Shown piece after piece: positions 27,936-37,153 of a stretch of DNA of 64,000 bases (position 1 is its first letter; every line of letters begins with the position of its first letter). The position numbers were made by a program, and so were the translations under genes. The stretch spans positions 1 through 64,000 of the forward strand of contig NZ_ATVP01000010.1 of the NCBI RefSeq assembly GCF_000420785.1. Direction: 5' to 3'. Source of the DNA: Streptococcus hyovaginalis DSM 12219 (GTDB lineage: Bacteria; Bacillota; Bacilli; Lactobacillales; Streptococcaceae). The notes under the pieces are model-generated. The model made no database searches, was not told the DNA's origin, and worked only from the letters and a program-made list of their open reading frames with translations.

Positions 27936-29240
27936 ATGAGGAAAGTTCTTTTTAGTATTAGTCTTTTGGGTTTGCTATTATCGATACTATGGCTTTTTGG
28001 AAAACCACTTTACTTACAAAGCCGCCAGGACAAGCTAGTAACCTTTGTTAGCCAGGCGCAGAAAAAAATTGCTGGTGATGAAGCTATAACTAATGGACGA
28101 GAGGTTTGGCAGCGTAAAGGTTCGTGGATTTACTTTAATAAAGACGGTGAGGGGAGTAAGATTCATCAAGCCTTGGAAGCATTAATGCCTGCTCCTGAAA
28201 AAAAACAAACCACGAACTTGCAAAATATTGAGAGTCTTCATTTAATTTATCCCCAAAAGGTGCATTGTGATTTGAATGCCGTAAAAGCTGTTCGATTGCA
28301 GGAAGATGCTTATTCTGTTAGTTGGATGCGTATTGGTGATCCGAAGGTTATCTATCATGATCATCTGTATTTTAAGGATGATGCCTATAAAGAGCCTTTT
28401 ACACTTAATGATCTGATCCGCGATAAGTCTACCTTTAGAGACACTCTGAAAAAGACGGTAGAATCAACAGATCAAGCTGAACAAACTGCTTTTTTAAAAC
28501 GTTTTGAAGCAAATGACTGGTCTGATATCCCTTTTTATTACGAAAAGAGCACCTTACATCTGAGTAGTCATGTGAAACTGCCTCTTAAGGCATTTGTTGG
28601 TGCTGTTCAAGGCCGTTACTTAAAAGAAAATGATTTGAAGGTTTATCAAAATTACCTGAATCAGAACAAGGAAAATCTTAAACGGGTAGCTTTGACTTTT
28701 GATGATGGTCCCAGTCCAGTGACGACTCCTAAAGTTTTAGATATTTTGGCAAAGTACCATGCGAAAGCAACATTCTTTAGTATTGGCTCAAAAGTTGAGG
28801 ATCAGGCGGAGCTTGTTAAGAGAATGGTTGCTGATGGTCATGAAATTGGCAATCATACCTGGAGTCATCCTAATTTAACACACTTATCAGAAGCAGCGGT
28901 GAGGCAAGAATTGACGTTGACTAATGAAGCCATCAAAAAAGTCACTGGAAGCCTACCTCACCTCATGCGTCCACCTTTTGGCTCTACCAATGCCACGGTA
29001 AAAGCAGTCTCAGAAATGACAGAAGTCCTTTGGACCGTTGATACATTGGATTGGCAAAGTCGTTCATCTACAGCGATTTTAGATCATGTTAAAGCGCAAT
29101 TGAAACCGGGTGGTATTATTCTCATGCATGATATTCACCAAAGTTCAGTTGATGCTTTACCAGCCGTTTTGGACTATTTACAATCACAAGGTTACGAAGT
29201 GGTTACCGTTAGCGAACTCAATGGCTACTCAGGAGTATAA
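27936..29240 (+). CDS. NodB-type polysaccharide deacetylase (PgdA-like)
   Basis: A 434-residue, probably membrane-anchored, extracellular carbohydrate esterase family 4 enzyme. An N-terminal hydrophobic segment (about residues 5-22) acts as signal anchor. A region of about 200 residues of unknown fold follows, then the NodB domain: TFDDGPSP with the catalytic Asp, H-x3-H metal ligands in EIGNHTWSHPNL, RPPFGSTN, a TVDTLDW motif and the final LMHDIHQ. All catalytic motifs are intact. Peptidoglycan N-deacetylation, giving lysozyme resistance, is the likely role, but the substrate is inferred. Confidence 0.88.
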   Translation: MRKVLFSISLLGLLLSILWLFGKPLYLQSRQDKLVTFVSQAQKKIAGDEAITNGREVWQRKGSWIYFNKDGEGSKIHQALEALMPAPEKKQTTNLQNIESLHLIYPQKVHCDLNAVKAVRLQEDAYSVSWMRIGDPKVIYHDHLYFKDDAYKEPFTLNDLIRDKSTFRDTLKKTVESTDQAEQTAFLKRFEANDWSDIPFYYEKSTLHLSSHVKLPLKAFVGAVQGRYLKENDLKVYQNYLNQNKENLKRVALTFDDGPSPVTTPKVLDILAKYHAKATFFSIGSKVEDQAELVKRMVADGHEIGNHTWSHPNLTHLSEAAVRQELTLTNEAIKKVTGSLPHLMRPPFGSTNATVKAVSEMTEVLWTVDTLDWQSRSSTAILDHVKAQLKPGGIILMHDIHQSSVDALPAVLDYLQSQGYEVVTVSELNGYSGV

Positions 29241-29572
29241 AAGAGTAGTGAAAAAAACTCGAGCAATAAATCAGAAGCTCATGGGTTGGTTTTAAGGGCG
29301 TATTCCGGGAGAGACAAGTCTCTTCCGACGGATACTAGAAACATGTACGAAAAATGAAAGGACTAAATCGTAGTGCTAAGCGCGATTTAGTCCTTTTTAA
29401 TGATGATATTACAATATATAATTCTTTTCTGAGACGATTTTCGATTATCTTGCAAGAAGTAAAGGTGTAGATTAGGAGTTGAAGTGTCCATCTTTTGTGA
29501 CTGGAAAGCTAGGGAAGATCCTATAAAGCGACATCACTAATACAATACTTATGGTTTGACTTGTGCTGTCAT
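29241..29572. other. Gap between the deacetylase and helicase genes
   Basis: This 332-base gap lies between convergent genes. It holds an imperfect hairpin (GGAGAGAC...GTCTCTTCC, about 29309-29327), the strong terminator at 29357-29398, and no gene that I can see. Confidence 0.6.
29357..29398 (+). terminator. Terminator of the deacetylase gene
   Basis: A 14-bp perfect stem (29357-29370 with 29383-29396) followed by T residues. Confidence 0.85.
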
Positions 29573-30655
29573 TTATTTAAGATGGAGTTGTTGATTTTTG
29601 AGTCTCAGTTCTTGGACATCAGCCATTTTTTTCAACTTTTTAAGCTCTTCCTTATGACTGACAAAGGTAATAACCTGTCCTTGTTTACCCATGCGACCTG
29701 TCCTACCAGCTCTGTGGGTATAAGACTCTTGATTGTGGGGAATATCAACATTGATAACGGTATCGAGGTTTTCAATATCAATTCCTCGTGCCACTAAATC
29801 CGTAGCTAATAGTAAGGTGAGTTCATGGTTTTTAAATTTTTCTAAGATAACCTTACGCATCTTGATGTTAATATCACTAGCCAAGGAAACAGCTAGACAC
29901 CCTTTGAACTGTAGCCTTTCTTCAGTAGCTCCTAAATCTGAGAGGTTATTAAAGAAAGTCAATGCTCGAAAGTCAGGGATATTGCTGAGTTTACGAAGCA
30001 GCTCTAAACGGTCACGTTTTTCAACAGTAATATAATAATGATGAATGGTCTCAGGTGTCTGTTTAGAGACAGTAATCATTTTGGTATTTTCCGCAAGGAA
30101 ATCATTGCTTTTTTTTTGCGTTGCTGATAGGTAGATCATCTGATGATCTCGCGCGACGTGATTGGTAATTTTAGAAACGAACGGAAGTTGTGAATCGCTG
30201 AGAAGCTCGTCGTATTCGTCTAAAACGATTGTATTGATGGCCATCATTTTAATTTTTTTGAGCTTAACTAACTCAAACACACGCCCGGGGGTGCCAATAA
30301 TGATTTCGGGAGCTTTTTTTAAACGCTCAATTTGTCGCTTCTGGCTAGATCCTGATAAAAGAAGTTGCGCACTTAATCCCAGAGGCTCTCCCCAGTCTTT
30401 AGCGACTTCAAACAGTTGTCCAGCTAGTTCGCTATTAGGTGCTAAAATGAGTAATTGTTGCCCTTTTTTTGGTGTTAATTGTAATAAAATTGGCCACATA
30501 TAAGCCAGGGTTTTACCAGTCCCAGTAGGACTGATTCCAAGAATATTATCGCCATCAGAAATGGGCTTAAATAGAGCTTCTTGGATTGGCGTTGTTGTTG
30601 AAAAGTGGCGTTCTTGGCATTTTGTTTGCCATTGTTCTGGAAATTGTGAGATCAT
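29573..30655 (-). CDS. DEAD-box-like RNA helicase
   Basis: An ATP-dependent RNA helicase of about 360 residues. Visible in order: the Q-motif region (TTTPIQEALF), motif I SPTGTGKT, motif Ia APNSELA, motif Ib GTPGR, motif II as D-E-Y-D rather than D-E-A-D, motif III SAT, motif V ATDLVARGIDIE and motif VI HRAGRTGRMG. I chose the second ATG (complement of 30655) because AAAGGA sits about 6 bases before it; an upstream ATG at 30679 would add 8 residues. It is divergent from udk with a short shared promoter region. Confidence 0.88.
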   Translation of the reverse strand: MISQFPEQWQTKCQERHFSTTTPIQEALFKPISDGDNILGISPTGTGKTLAYMWPILLQLTPKKGQQLLILAPNSELAGQLFEVAKDWGEPLGLSAQLLLSGSSQKRQIERLKKAPEIIIGTPGRVFELVKLKKIKMMAINTIVLDEYDELLSDSQLPFVSKITNHVARDHQMIYLSATQKKSNDFLAENTKMITVSKQTPETIHHYYITVEKRDRLELLRKLSNIPDFRALTFFNNLSDLGATEERLQFKGCLAVSLASDINIKMRKVILEKFKNHELTLLLATDLVARGIDIENLDTVINVDIPHNQESYTHRAGRTGRMGKQGQVITFVSHKEELKKLKKMADVQELRLKNQQLHLK

Positions 30656-30745
30656 ATGGGTTCCTTTATTTTTCTCCATTTGAATTATATTATAGCATGA
30701 TTTGTGTTATAATAGTGGGCGATATTGTAAAAGATGGAGCAACTA

Positions 30746-31378
30746 ATGCGTAAAAAACCTATTATTATTGGTGTAACTGGTGGATCTGGTGGTGGCAAAA
30801 CCAGTGTTTCTCGTGCTATTTTAGCTAATTTTACAGATGAAAAAATTGCCATGATTGAGCATGATTCTTACTATAAAGATCAGGCACATTTGACCTTTGA
30901 GGAGCGTGTTAAGACCAATTACGATCACCCGCTTGCTTTTGATACGGATCTGATGATAGAACAACTCAATGAACTCATCGAGGGCCGTCCTGTGGATATT
31001 CCAGTATACGACTACACCCAGCATACACGAAGCCATAAGACTTACCGTCAGGAACCTCAAGATGTTTTTATTGTTGAGGGGATCTTAGTTCTTGAGGACA
31101 AGCGTCTCAGAGATTTGATGGATATTAAGCTATTTGTAGATACTGATGACGATATTCGCATTATTCGCCGGATTAAGCGGGATATGGAAGAACGCGGTAG
31201 AAGTTTGGACAGTATTATTGACCAGTATACTAGTGTGGTTAAGCCCATGTATCATCAATTCATTGAACCGACAAAACGTTATGCCGATATTGTGATTCCT
31301 GAAGGGGTTTCCAATACCGTAGCGATTGATTTGATTAATACTAAGGTTGCTAGCATTCTTGGTGATAGTCATTCCTAG
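30746..31378 (+). CDS. udk: Uridine kinase
   Basis: Phosphorylates uridine and cytidine in pyrimidine salvage. From ATG 30746, which has GGAG 6 bases upstream, the protein is 210 residues; an in-frame ATG at 30734 lies before that binding site and is less likely. The P-loop is [12 protein letters not shown], followed by the substrate segment EHDSYYKDQ and the kinase lid [20 protein letters not shown] box lies at about 30706-30711. A hairpin terminator follows. Confidence 0.95.
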   Translation: MRKKPIIIGVTGGSGGGKTSVSRAILANFTDEKIAMIEHDSYYKDQAHLTFEERVKTNYDHPLAFDTDLMIEQLNELIEGRPVDIPVYDYTQHTRSHKTYRQEPQDVFIVEGILVLEDKRLRDLMDIKLFVDTDDDIRIIRRIKRDMEERGRSLDSIIDQYTSVVKPMYHQFIEPTKRYADIVIPEGVSNTVAIDLINTKVASILGDSHS

Positions 31379-31404
31379 CCTTTTGTTTTTATAGTAAACA
31401 TGCC

Positions 31405-31443
31405 ATCAGTGATTGATCTTGAAGATGATCCACTGATTTTTTA
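31405..31443 (+). terminator. Terminator of udk
   Basis: A 7-bp outer stem (31405-31411 with 31431-31437) extended by an inner GATC/GATC pairing, then a T-run. Confidence 0.75.
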
Positions 31444-31456
31444 ATAAGGAGACAAA

Positions 31457-31738
31457 TTGGTAATTCTATTCGTTGGCATCGGTCTTATTTTTTGGAATGG
31501 TTTTGTATTTCTTTGTTATGGTTATGATAAATGGCAAGCAATCAGGGGCAACTGGCGCGTATCAGAACGTTTTTTATTAACCATTACTCTTTTGTGTGGT
31601 GGAATTGGCGCTTTTTTGGGAGGGCAGTTATTTCACCATAAGACACAAAAATGGTATTTTAGATGGTCGTGGTGGCTAGGCATGATGATACTAGCTAGCA
31701 TGGTCAGTATTTATCTTTTTCTGGTTTCGATTACATGA
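31457..31738 (+). CDS. DUF1294 small membrane protein
   Basis: A 93-residue protein with three hydrophobic segments and the DUF1294 pattern: CYGYDKWQA near residue 20, a conserved R-x-S/x-E-R-x-L-L stretch, then GGIGAFLGGQLFHHKTQKW. The function is unknown. Start is TTG at 31457 behind AAGGAG. It follows the udk terminator closely, so it probably has its own weak promoter or depends on read-through. Confidence 0.8.
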   Translation: MVILFVGIGLIFWNGFVFLCYGYDKWQAIRGNWRVSERFLLTITLLCGGIGAFLGGQLFHHKTQKWYFRWSWWLGMMILASMVSIYLFLVSIT

Positions 31739-31812
31739 TGATTTGAGATAAAACTGTATTCTAAAAGAGTTGTAATGCCCTTATCAGAAACTATTAAGCT
31801 GGATGGGATTTG

Positions 31813-31821
31813 TGATATAAT
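31813..31821 (+). promoter_or_regulatory. Extended -10 promoter at the start of the GAF protein gene
   Basis: TGATATAAT (TATAAT 31816-31821) predicts a start at about 31828, one base before the ATG used here (31829). No Shine-Dalgarno sequence is present. Confidence 0.6.
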
Positions 31822-31828
31822 AATGACT

Positions 31829-32326
31829 ATGAATAAAAGTACAAAAAAAGATAATTATGATATTCTCTTAGCGCAAGCACAGGCGCTTTTTGCTAACGAA
31901 ACGAATGCTTTGGCCAATCTTTCAAATGCTTCGGCAATGCTTAATACAACGCTGCCGAATACTGTTTTTTCTGGCTTCTATCTTTTTGATGGTCAGGAAC
32001 TGATTTTAGGCCCTTTTCAAGGAAAAGTCTCCTGTGTTCACATTGCTCTAGGTAAGGGTGTTTGTGGTGAGTCTGCAGAAAGAAACGAGACGTTGATCGT
32101 CGAAGATGTGACCAATCATGCCAATTATATTTCCTGTGATTCAGCAGCTATGAGTGAAATCGTTGTTCCTATGGTGAAAAATGGCAAGCTTATTGGTGTC
32201 TTGGACTTGGATTCACATGTTGTTGGCGATTATGATGCCATTGACCAAGAACACTTGGAAAAATTTGTAGCGATCCTTCTTGAAAAAACCCGTTTTGATT
32301 TCCAGATGTTTGGAGTTGAGGAGTAA
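31829..32326 (+). CDS. GAF-domain free methionine-(R)-sulfoxide reductase
   Basis: A 165-residue single GAF domain of the fRMsr family, which reduces free methionine-R-sulfoxide. The catalytic cysteines sit in [14 protein letters not shown] and [15 protein letters not shown], all three conserved positions being present. I chose ATG 31829 ([11 protein letters not shown]) because upstream residues overlap a promoter. The stop overlaps the dnaX ATG (TAATG), so dnaX is translationally coupled. The same pairing is found in other streptococci as far as I recall. Confidence 0.88.
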   Translation: MNKSTKKDNYDILLAQAQALFANETNALANLSNASAMLNTTLPNTVFSGFYLFDGQELILGPFQGKVSCVHIALGKGVCGESAERNETLIVEDVTNHANYISCDSAAMSEIVVPMVKNGKLIGVLDLDSHVVGDYDAIDQEHLEKFVAILLEKTRFDFQMFGVEE

Positions 32327-33993
32327 TGTATCAAGCCCTTTATCGAAAGTACCGGAGTCAACGCTTTGGTGATATGGTTGGTCAATCTGTCATTTCAACT
32401 ACTTTAAAGAAAGCAGTTGCCACAGGAAAAATTAGCCATGCTTATTTGTTTTCTGGTCCACGTGGAACTGGTAAAACAAGTGCTGCTAAGATTTTTGCTA
32501 AGGCTATGAACTGTCCTAATCAAGTAGATGGCGAACCCTGTAATCAATGTGATATTTGCCAAGATATTACCAAAGGTAACTTGGAAGATGTGATCGAGAT
32601 CGATGCCGCTTCTAATAACGGAGTTGATGAGATTCGTGACATTCGTGATAAATCGACCTATGCTCCCAGCCGTGCGATTTACAAAGTTTACATCATTGAT
32701 GAAGTGCATATGTTATCTACAGGAGCCTTCAATGCCTTGTTGAAAACTCTAGAAGAACCGACGGCTAATGTGGTCTTTATTTTAGCGACAACAGAACTTC
32801 ATAAAATTCCAGCAACGATCTTATCACGTGTGCAGCGTTTCGAGTTCAAAGCGATCAAGTTAGGACAGATTCGCGACCATTTGATCACAATTTTGGAGCA
32901 AGAGCAGGTGACCTATGACGAGGATGCCTTAACTCTAATTGCCCGTCGAGCTGAAGGTGGGATGCGTGATGCTTTATCTATTTTAGATCAGGCCCTCTCC
33001 TTATCCACTGGTAATGGAATTTCAAGAGAGATTGCAGAAGAGATCACAGGTTCGATTAGTTTGGCTAGTCTAGATGCTTATGTGGAAAGCCTGTTGATAA
33101 GTGATACTAAGGCAGCTCTTCAGCATTTAGATGTTATTTTTGATCAAGGAAAGAGCATGAGTCGTTTTGTGACTGATTTGCTTCAATATTTGAGAGATCT
33201 GTTGATTGTGCAGTCAGGCGGTGAGAATACGCATACGAGCCCCATTTTCGAAGCTAATCTAGCCTTATCCAGTCCGGTTATTTTTGAAATGATCGATGCG
33301 ATATCAGAGGGACTGCAGCAAATAAAAGGTAGCTCTCATCCCAAAATTTACGCCGAAATGTTGACTATTCGTCTATCAGAAAAGGTCACACGAAATCCTG
33401 CTGAAACAGTTATTCCAGAAACTGTTATGAAAGAACTCTCTGATTTAAAAGCTGAAGTGGAGCAGTTAAAAGATGCCTTAGTGCAACAAAAAGATCTAGG
33501 CACAGCTTCTCGGACTCCTTCTGCGCCGAAACGTTCGTCTCGCTTCAAGGTTGATCGTGAAAAAATAATGACCATCATGCAAGAAACAGTAGAGGATTCC
33601 GAAAAATCACGTCGTTATCTAGAGGACTTAAAGGCTGCTTGGAACGAAATTTTAGACTCACTTACCCCACAAAACCGTGCACTATTATTAGGGTCAGAAC
33701 CTGTTTTAGCTAACAGTGAGAATGCTATCTTAGCGTTTGACGCGGCCTTTAATGCCGAACAGGTCATGAAACGTTCTGATCTGAATGATATCTTTGGGAA
33801 TATCATGAGTAAGGCAGCTGGCTTTTCACCTAATATCATGGCAGTCGCTAAATCCGATTTCAATAGCATTCGGAGTGAATTTGCTAGGCGGATGAGAAGC
33901 TCTAAAGAAACGGCGCCAGTCGAGGATAAAGAAAAAGCTATCCCAGAGGATTTCGCTTTTCTAGCTGAAAAGATCCAAACTGTTGAAGATTGA
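32326..33993 (+). CDS. dnaX: DNA polymerase III subunits gamma and tau
   Basis: Clamp-loader ATPase of the replisome. The 555-residue protein begins with the conserved [10 protein letters not shown]. It has the P-loop GPRGTGKTS (about residues 45-53), a four-Cys zinc module (from CPNQ through CNQCDIC), Walker B with the sensor sequence (IDEVHMLSTGAFNALLKTLEEP), and a C-terminal tau-like region. I saw no obvious slippery sequence for a short gamma form. It overlaps the GAF gene and has its own terminator. Confidence 0.96.
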   Translation: MYQALYRKYRSQRFGDMVGQSVISTTLKKAVATGKISHAYLFSGPRGTGKTSAAKIFAKAMNCPNQVDGEPCNQCDICQDITKGNLEDVIEIDAASNNGVDEIRDIRDKSTYAPSRAIYKVYIIDEVHMLSTGAFNALLKTLEEPTANVVFILATTELHKIPATILSRVQRFEFKAIKLGQIRDHLITILEQEQVTYDEDALTLIARRAEGGMRDALSILDQALSLSTGNGISREIAEEITGSISLASLDAYVESLLISDTKAALQHLDVIFDQGKSMSRFVTDLLQYLRDLLIVQSGGENTHTSPIFEANLALSSPVIFEMIDAISEGLQQIKGSSHPKIYAEMLTIRLSEKVTRNPAETVIPETVMKELSDLKAEVEQLKDALVQQKDLGTASRTPSAPKRSSRFKVDREKIMTIMQETVEDSEKSRRYLEDLKAAWNEILDSLTPQNRALLLGSEPVLANSENAILAFDAAFNAEQVMKRSDLNDIFGNIMSKAAGFSPNIMAVAKSDFNSIRSEFARRMRSSKETAPVEDKEKAIPEDFAFLAEKIQTVED

Positions 33994-34013
33994 TAATCAG
34001 ATGATAATTTAAT

Positions 34014-34046
34014 AATCTCCTTGGACATTTCCGAGGAGATTTTTTG
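34014..34046 (+). terminator. Terminator of dnaX
   Basis: An 11-bp stem with one G-U pair (34014-34024 with 34031-34041) followed by TTTTT. Confidence 0.85.
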
Positions 34047-34246
34047 TTGTATTAGATGTCTAGAGGAAATCGTGTTTTAAATTAGGGATCGTTTTTGCTA
34101 GTAGAGATTAGGGCTACTCGGCCCCTATCTGGCTACCTAAAAAACAAGCATTCAAAATGAGCTTTAAATTATAATTTCGAAAAAAGGTACTGAGGCTAAG
34201 TAAGTAATTTGATTGTGAATCGTTGATTACCAAAAAAGAAGGTGAA

Positions 34247-34296
34247 AAAAAGAAGGAATGATAAAAATGTTCATCATTCCTTCTTTTTGGTATAAT
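34247..34296 (+). promoter_or_regulatory. 16-bp hairpin fused to an extended -10 promoter
   Basis: A perfect 16-bp inverted repeat (34247-34262 with 34273-34288) ends in TTTTT like a terminator, and its last bases form the TG of the extended -10 box TGGTATAAT (TATAAT 34291-34296). Predicted start is 34303, the A of the next gene's ATG. The repeat covers the whole -35 region. No plus-strand gene needs a terminator here, as dnaX already has one. Confidence 0.6.
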
Positions 34297-34302
34297 ATCT
34301 CT

Positions 34303-34500
34303 ATGCCTTATTCACAATTTGTTATAGTGGCACTAATTTGTGCTCTTGAAACTTATTTTTTTAATCAAGCCATGATGAATGGAAACTATTTGCTTGCCTT
34401 TTTCTGGGGATTGATGCTGTTAAGGAATCTTCGTCGTGTCCAGTTAGTCTCACGTTTTACCAAACGTTTGATTGATCAAATTACCAAGAAGAAAGACTGA
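34303..34500 (+). CDS. DUF3272 family small membrane protein
   Basis: A 65-residue protein with two hydrophobic segments (FVIVALICALETYFF and YLLAFFWGLMLL) and a basic C-terminus, matching the streptococcal DUF3272 family; function unknown. ATG 34303 (MPYSQ) was chosen because residues upstream of it overlap a promoter and hairpin. There is no ribosome binding site, and the promoter predicts a leaderless message. Its last 20 bases overlap the 3' end of birA on the other strand. Confidence 0.72.
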   Translation: MPYSQFVIVALICALETYFFNQAMMNGNYLLAFFWGLMLLRNLRRVQLVSRFTKRLIDQITKKKD

Positions 34501-35413
34501 CTTCACCGCTGGCTAAGGTTAGAATACCTCCGTCATCGGTTTGTAGTAGTAAGTGTCCTTGATCCGTAATATCAATGGCTTTAGCTGAAATGAGTTTATT
34601 ATCCTGATGATAAGTCACTTGTTTGTCAAGAACAAGTGATTTTTCTTTGTAGACTTTGATGTGGTCATGCTCTGGAATGTCAAAGAAGAGTTTCCAAATT
34701 TCGATAATCAACTGATTTCGGGTAATTGGCGGTTCTTGCGTAAATAACGAGCTAGCAATGTCTTTGAGGTCATCGGGAAAATGGGTAACGTGAAAATTGA
34801 GTCCAATACCAATAAAGACATCCGTCACCTGGCCGGTTTCTACCGATGTGATCGCCTCTGATAAAATACCAGCCATTTTTTTACCATTGATAAAGATGTC
34901 GTTGACCCATTTAATATCGGGAAATATGCCTGTTAAACGTGAAATGGCTTTTACAATGCTTGAAGCAGCTAATACGGTGTATGGGGGCAGTTCTTGATAG
35001 GCTAACTGTGGCTGCAAGTGGAGGGTCATATAAATGCCTCCGTAAGGGTCAGCGTAAAAATGCCTTCCTAGGCGACCGCGAGCAGCTGTCTGTGTAGAAG
35101 CAAGATAGAGGTGTGGTCCAGTTGCTCCATTTAAAGCAGCCGTCTTTGCATCTTGCTGGGTGGACTGGCTAGAAGAGAGATAAGTGACGGGGATTTCTAA
35201 GGCATCAGCAATGACTTCAGGCAAAAGCAAATCACCTGAAAAGATTCGGTAGCCCTTTTTTTTGACAGCTTCAATGTGAACGCCCTTTTCTTCAAGGGTT
35301 TTGATGCCTTTCCAGATGGCAGAGCGAGAGACATTGAGCGTTTGAGCGAGCTGTTCTCCAGTGGTAAAGTGCTCTCGAGACAGGTGTTGGTAGATGTGTT
35401 CGTAAGTTTTCAT
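34481..35413 (-). CDS. birA: Biotin-protein ligase / biotin repressor BirA
   Basis: Attaches biotin to acetyl-CoA carboxylase BCCP and may repress biotin genes. The 310-residue protein has an N-terminal winged helix (TGEQLAQTLNVSRSAIWKGIKTL), then the ligase domain with GRLGRHFYADPYGG (the biotinyl-AMP loop), KWVNDIFINGKKMAGIL and IGIGLNFH, and a small C-terminal domain. The start is the ATG complementary to 35413. A CTGACA-17-TATACT promoter predicts transcription exactly from that A, with no binding site for the ribosome. Confidence 0.93.
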   Translation of the reverse strand: MKTYEHIYQHLSREHFTTGEQLAQTLNVSRSAIWKGIKTLEEKGVHIEAVKKKGYRIFSGDLLLPEVIADALEIPVTYLSSSQSTQQDAKTAALNGATGPHLYLASTQTAARGRLGRHFYADPYGGIYMTLHLQPQLAYQELPPYTVLAASSIVKAISRLTGIFPDIKWVNDIFINGKKMAGILSEAITSVETGQVTDVFIGIGLNFHVTHFPDDLKDIASSLFTQEPPITRNQLIIEIWKLFFDIPEHDHIKVYKEKSLVLDKQVTYHQDNKLISAKAIDITDQGHLLLQTDDGGILTLASGEVSLSSW

Positions 35414-35419
35414 AGTTTT

Positions 35420-35448
35420 AGTATAGTACACTTCAGAAAGCTTGTCAG
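35420..35448 (-). promoter_or_regulatory. birA promoter predicting a leaderless mRNA
   Basis: On the minus strand, CTGACA (35448-35443), a 17-base spacer, then TATACT (35425-35420). The predicted first base is 35413, the A of the birA ATG. Confidence 0.65.
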
Positions 35449-35496
35449 TGATTTTTCAGCTTTTTTAGATAAAATGAAAAAAATCCGTCCAATTCA

Positions 35497-35505
35497 TGTT
35501 ACAAT
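35497..35505 (+). promoter_or_regulatory. Extended -10 promoter of metK
   Basis: TGTTACAAT (TACAAT 35500-35505), without a clear -35. Transcription should start near 35512 and include the SMK box. Confidence 0.6.
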
Positions 35506-35511
35506 AGTAAC

Positions 35512-35635
35512 TGTTACTGAGTCCCGATAAGACGATTTTCTTCTCTGGGAAAGTCGGATTCTTTGTAACTCACTAGCGCTGTCGACTGATTATCTTGATT
35601 AGTTCGACAAGATTATATTTTTGGGGGGACATACA
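35512..35635 (+). ncRNA. SMK box (SAM-III) riboswitch of metK
   Basis: The metK leader carries the elements of the lactic-acid-bacterial SMK box: GAGTCCCGA near the 5' end, the conserved CTTTGTAACTC about 60 bases later, and an unusually G-rich Shine-Dalgarno (GGGGGGA at 35623-35629). S-adenosylmethionine would favour pairing that hides the Shine-Dalgarno. A variable stem (about 35580-35610) lies between, longer than in the minimal element. Confidence 0.8.
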
Positions 35636-36826
35636 ATGTCAGAACGTAAACTTTTCACGTCTGAATCGGTTTCGGAGGGACATCCGGATAAAATTGCAGA
35701 CCAGATCTCAGATGCTATTTTGGACGCGCTATTAGAGCAAGATCCAGATGCTCATGTAGCGGCAGAAACGGTTGTTTATACAGGATCTGTTCATGTTTTT
35801 GGGGAGATCTCAACATCAGCTTATGTAGATATTAATCGTGTGGTACGTGATACCATTGCTGAAATTGGCTATACAAACGCGGAATATGGCTTTGCAGCTG
35901 AATCAGTTGGCGTTCATCCATCCTTGGTCGAACAATCAGCTGATATTGCTCAGGGAGTCAATGAGGCACTTGAGGTTCGCGAAGGAGATAAGGACGACTT
36001 GAGTCTTATTGGAGCAGGTGACCAAGGGTTGATGTTTGGTTTTGCTATTGATGAAACACCTGAACTCATGCCCTTGCCTATTTCATTATCACATCAATTA
36101 GTCCGAAAATTAGCGGAATTGCGTAAATCTGGGACAATCTCTTATCTTCGTCCCGACGCTAAATCGCAAGTGACGGTCGAGTATGATGAGAATGATCAGC
36201 CAGTTCGTGTAGATACTGTGGTTATCTCCACGCAACATGACCCAGAAGTAACCAACGAGCAAATTCGAGAAGATGTCATCAATCAGGTCATTAAAGCTGT
36301 TATTCCAACAGAATACTTGGATGATAAAACCAAATTCTTTATCAATCCAACAGGCCGATTTGTCATTGGTGGTCCTCAAGGGGACTCTGGTTTGACCGGA
36401 CGAAAGATTATTGTTGATACCTATGGTGGTTATAGTCGTCATGGCGGTGGGGCATTCTCCGGAAAAGATGCTACTAAGGTAGACCGCTCAGCCTCTTACG
36501 CAGCCCGCTATATTGCCAAAAACATCGTGGCTGCAGGCTTGGCTAAAAAAGCAGAAGTGCAGCTAGCTTATGCTATTGGTGTGGCTCAGCCTGTCTCTGT
36601 TCGTGTCGATACTTTTGGCACATCCACCGTTTCGGAGCCAAATTTAGAAAAAGCTGTTCGTCAGATTTTTGACTTACGACCAGCTGGTATCATCAAAATG
36701 CTTGACCTCAAACGTCCGATTTACAAACAAACGGCGGCTTATGGTCACATGGGACGCACAGATATCGACTTGCCTTGGGAAAAAACAGACAAGGTTGATG
36801 CTTTAAAAGCTGCTCTATCGCTATAA
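35636..36826 (+). CDS. metK: S-adenosylmethionine synthetase
   Basis: Makes S-adenosylmethionine from methionine and ATP. From ATG 35636 the protein is 396 residues, the usual length. Signatures: [15 protein letters not shown] at the N-terminus, [12 protein letters not shown] (hexapeptide motif) and [17 protein letters not shown]. The ribosome binding site GGGGGGA belongs to the SMK riboswitch. It is divergent from birA. A 12-bp terminator follows. Confidence 0.97.
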   Translation: MSERKLFTSESVSEGHPDKIADQISDAILDALLEQDPDAHVAAETVVYTGSVHVFGEISTSAYVDINRVVRDTIAEIGYTNAEYGFAAESVGVHPSLVEQSADIAQGVNEALEVREGDKDDLSLIGAGDQGLMFGFAIDETPELMPLPISLSHQLVRKLAELRKSGTISYLRPDAKSQVTVEYDENDQPVRVDTVVISTQHDPEVTNEQIREDVINQVIKAVIPTEYLDDKTKFFINPTGRFVIGGPQGDSGLTGRKIIVDTYGGYSRHGGGAFSGKDATKVDRSASYAARYIAKNIVAAGLAKKAEVQLAYAIGVAQPVSVRVDTFGTSTVSEPNLEKAVRQIFDLRPAGIIKMLDLKRPIYKQTAAYGHMGRTDIDLPWEKTDKVDALKAALSL

Positions 36827-37153
36827 GTAGCATTTTAACAAACGGTATTTTTATAAGACTGGAGAAGGTGTTGGATTCAAGCCTATTCTCCAGTCTTTTT
36901 CGTTCTCTTGTATTGAAACAAAGTCATTCTGCAACTATTTTGAGAGTCAGAGTATCATGTGGGGATGAGTTTAGCTTTCTCTAGCTCTCTCTAGCTCTTT
37001 TTGGTAACTTGTTATTAGAAAAATACGGAAAAATTTTGCAAAGTGTTTGAAAAGTATTGAAATACTAATACATGTTGTTGATTTGGCAAAAGGGCTAATA
37101 TGTGTTAGAATAATGGGGTTGAATTCATGTATTAGTAAAGAAAGTATTAGAAT
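36827..37153. other. metK-murA intergenic region
   Basis: This 327-base region holds the metK terminator (36855-36900), tandem TCTAGCTC repeats near 36977-37000, and a candidate murA promoter TTGGCA, 17 bases, TAGAAT (37086-37114). I see no gene. Confidence 0.55.
36855..36900 (+). terminator. Terminator of metK
   Basis: A 12-bp perfect stem (36855-36866 with 36886-36897) with a long loop, then TTTTT. Confidence 0.85.

Noticed and set aside
30162..30503. 113-residue plus-strand open frame opposite the helicase gene
   Set aside because: Mirrors the helicase codons; no ribosome binding site and no recognisable domain.
33615..34028. 137-residue minus-strand open frame at the end of dnaX
   Set aside because: Opposite dnaX coding sequence and running across the dnaX terminator; no family resemblance.
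36970..37005. TCTAGCTC tandem repeats before murA
   Set aside because: Only two to three short copies; too little to call a regulatory repeat.
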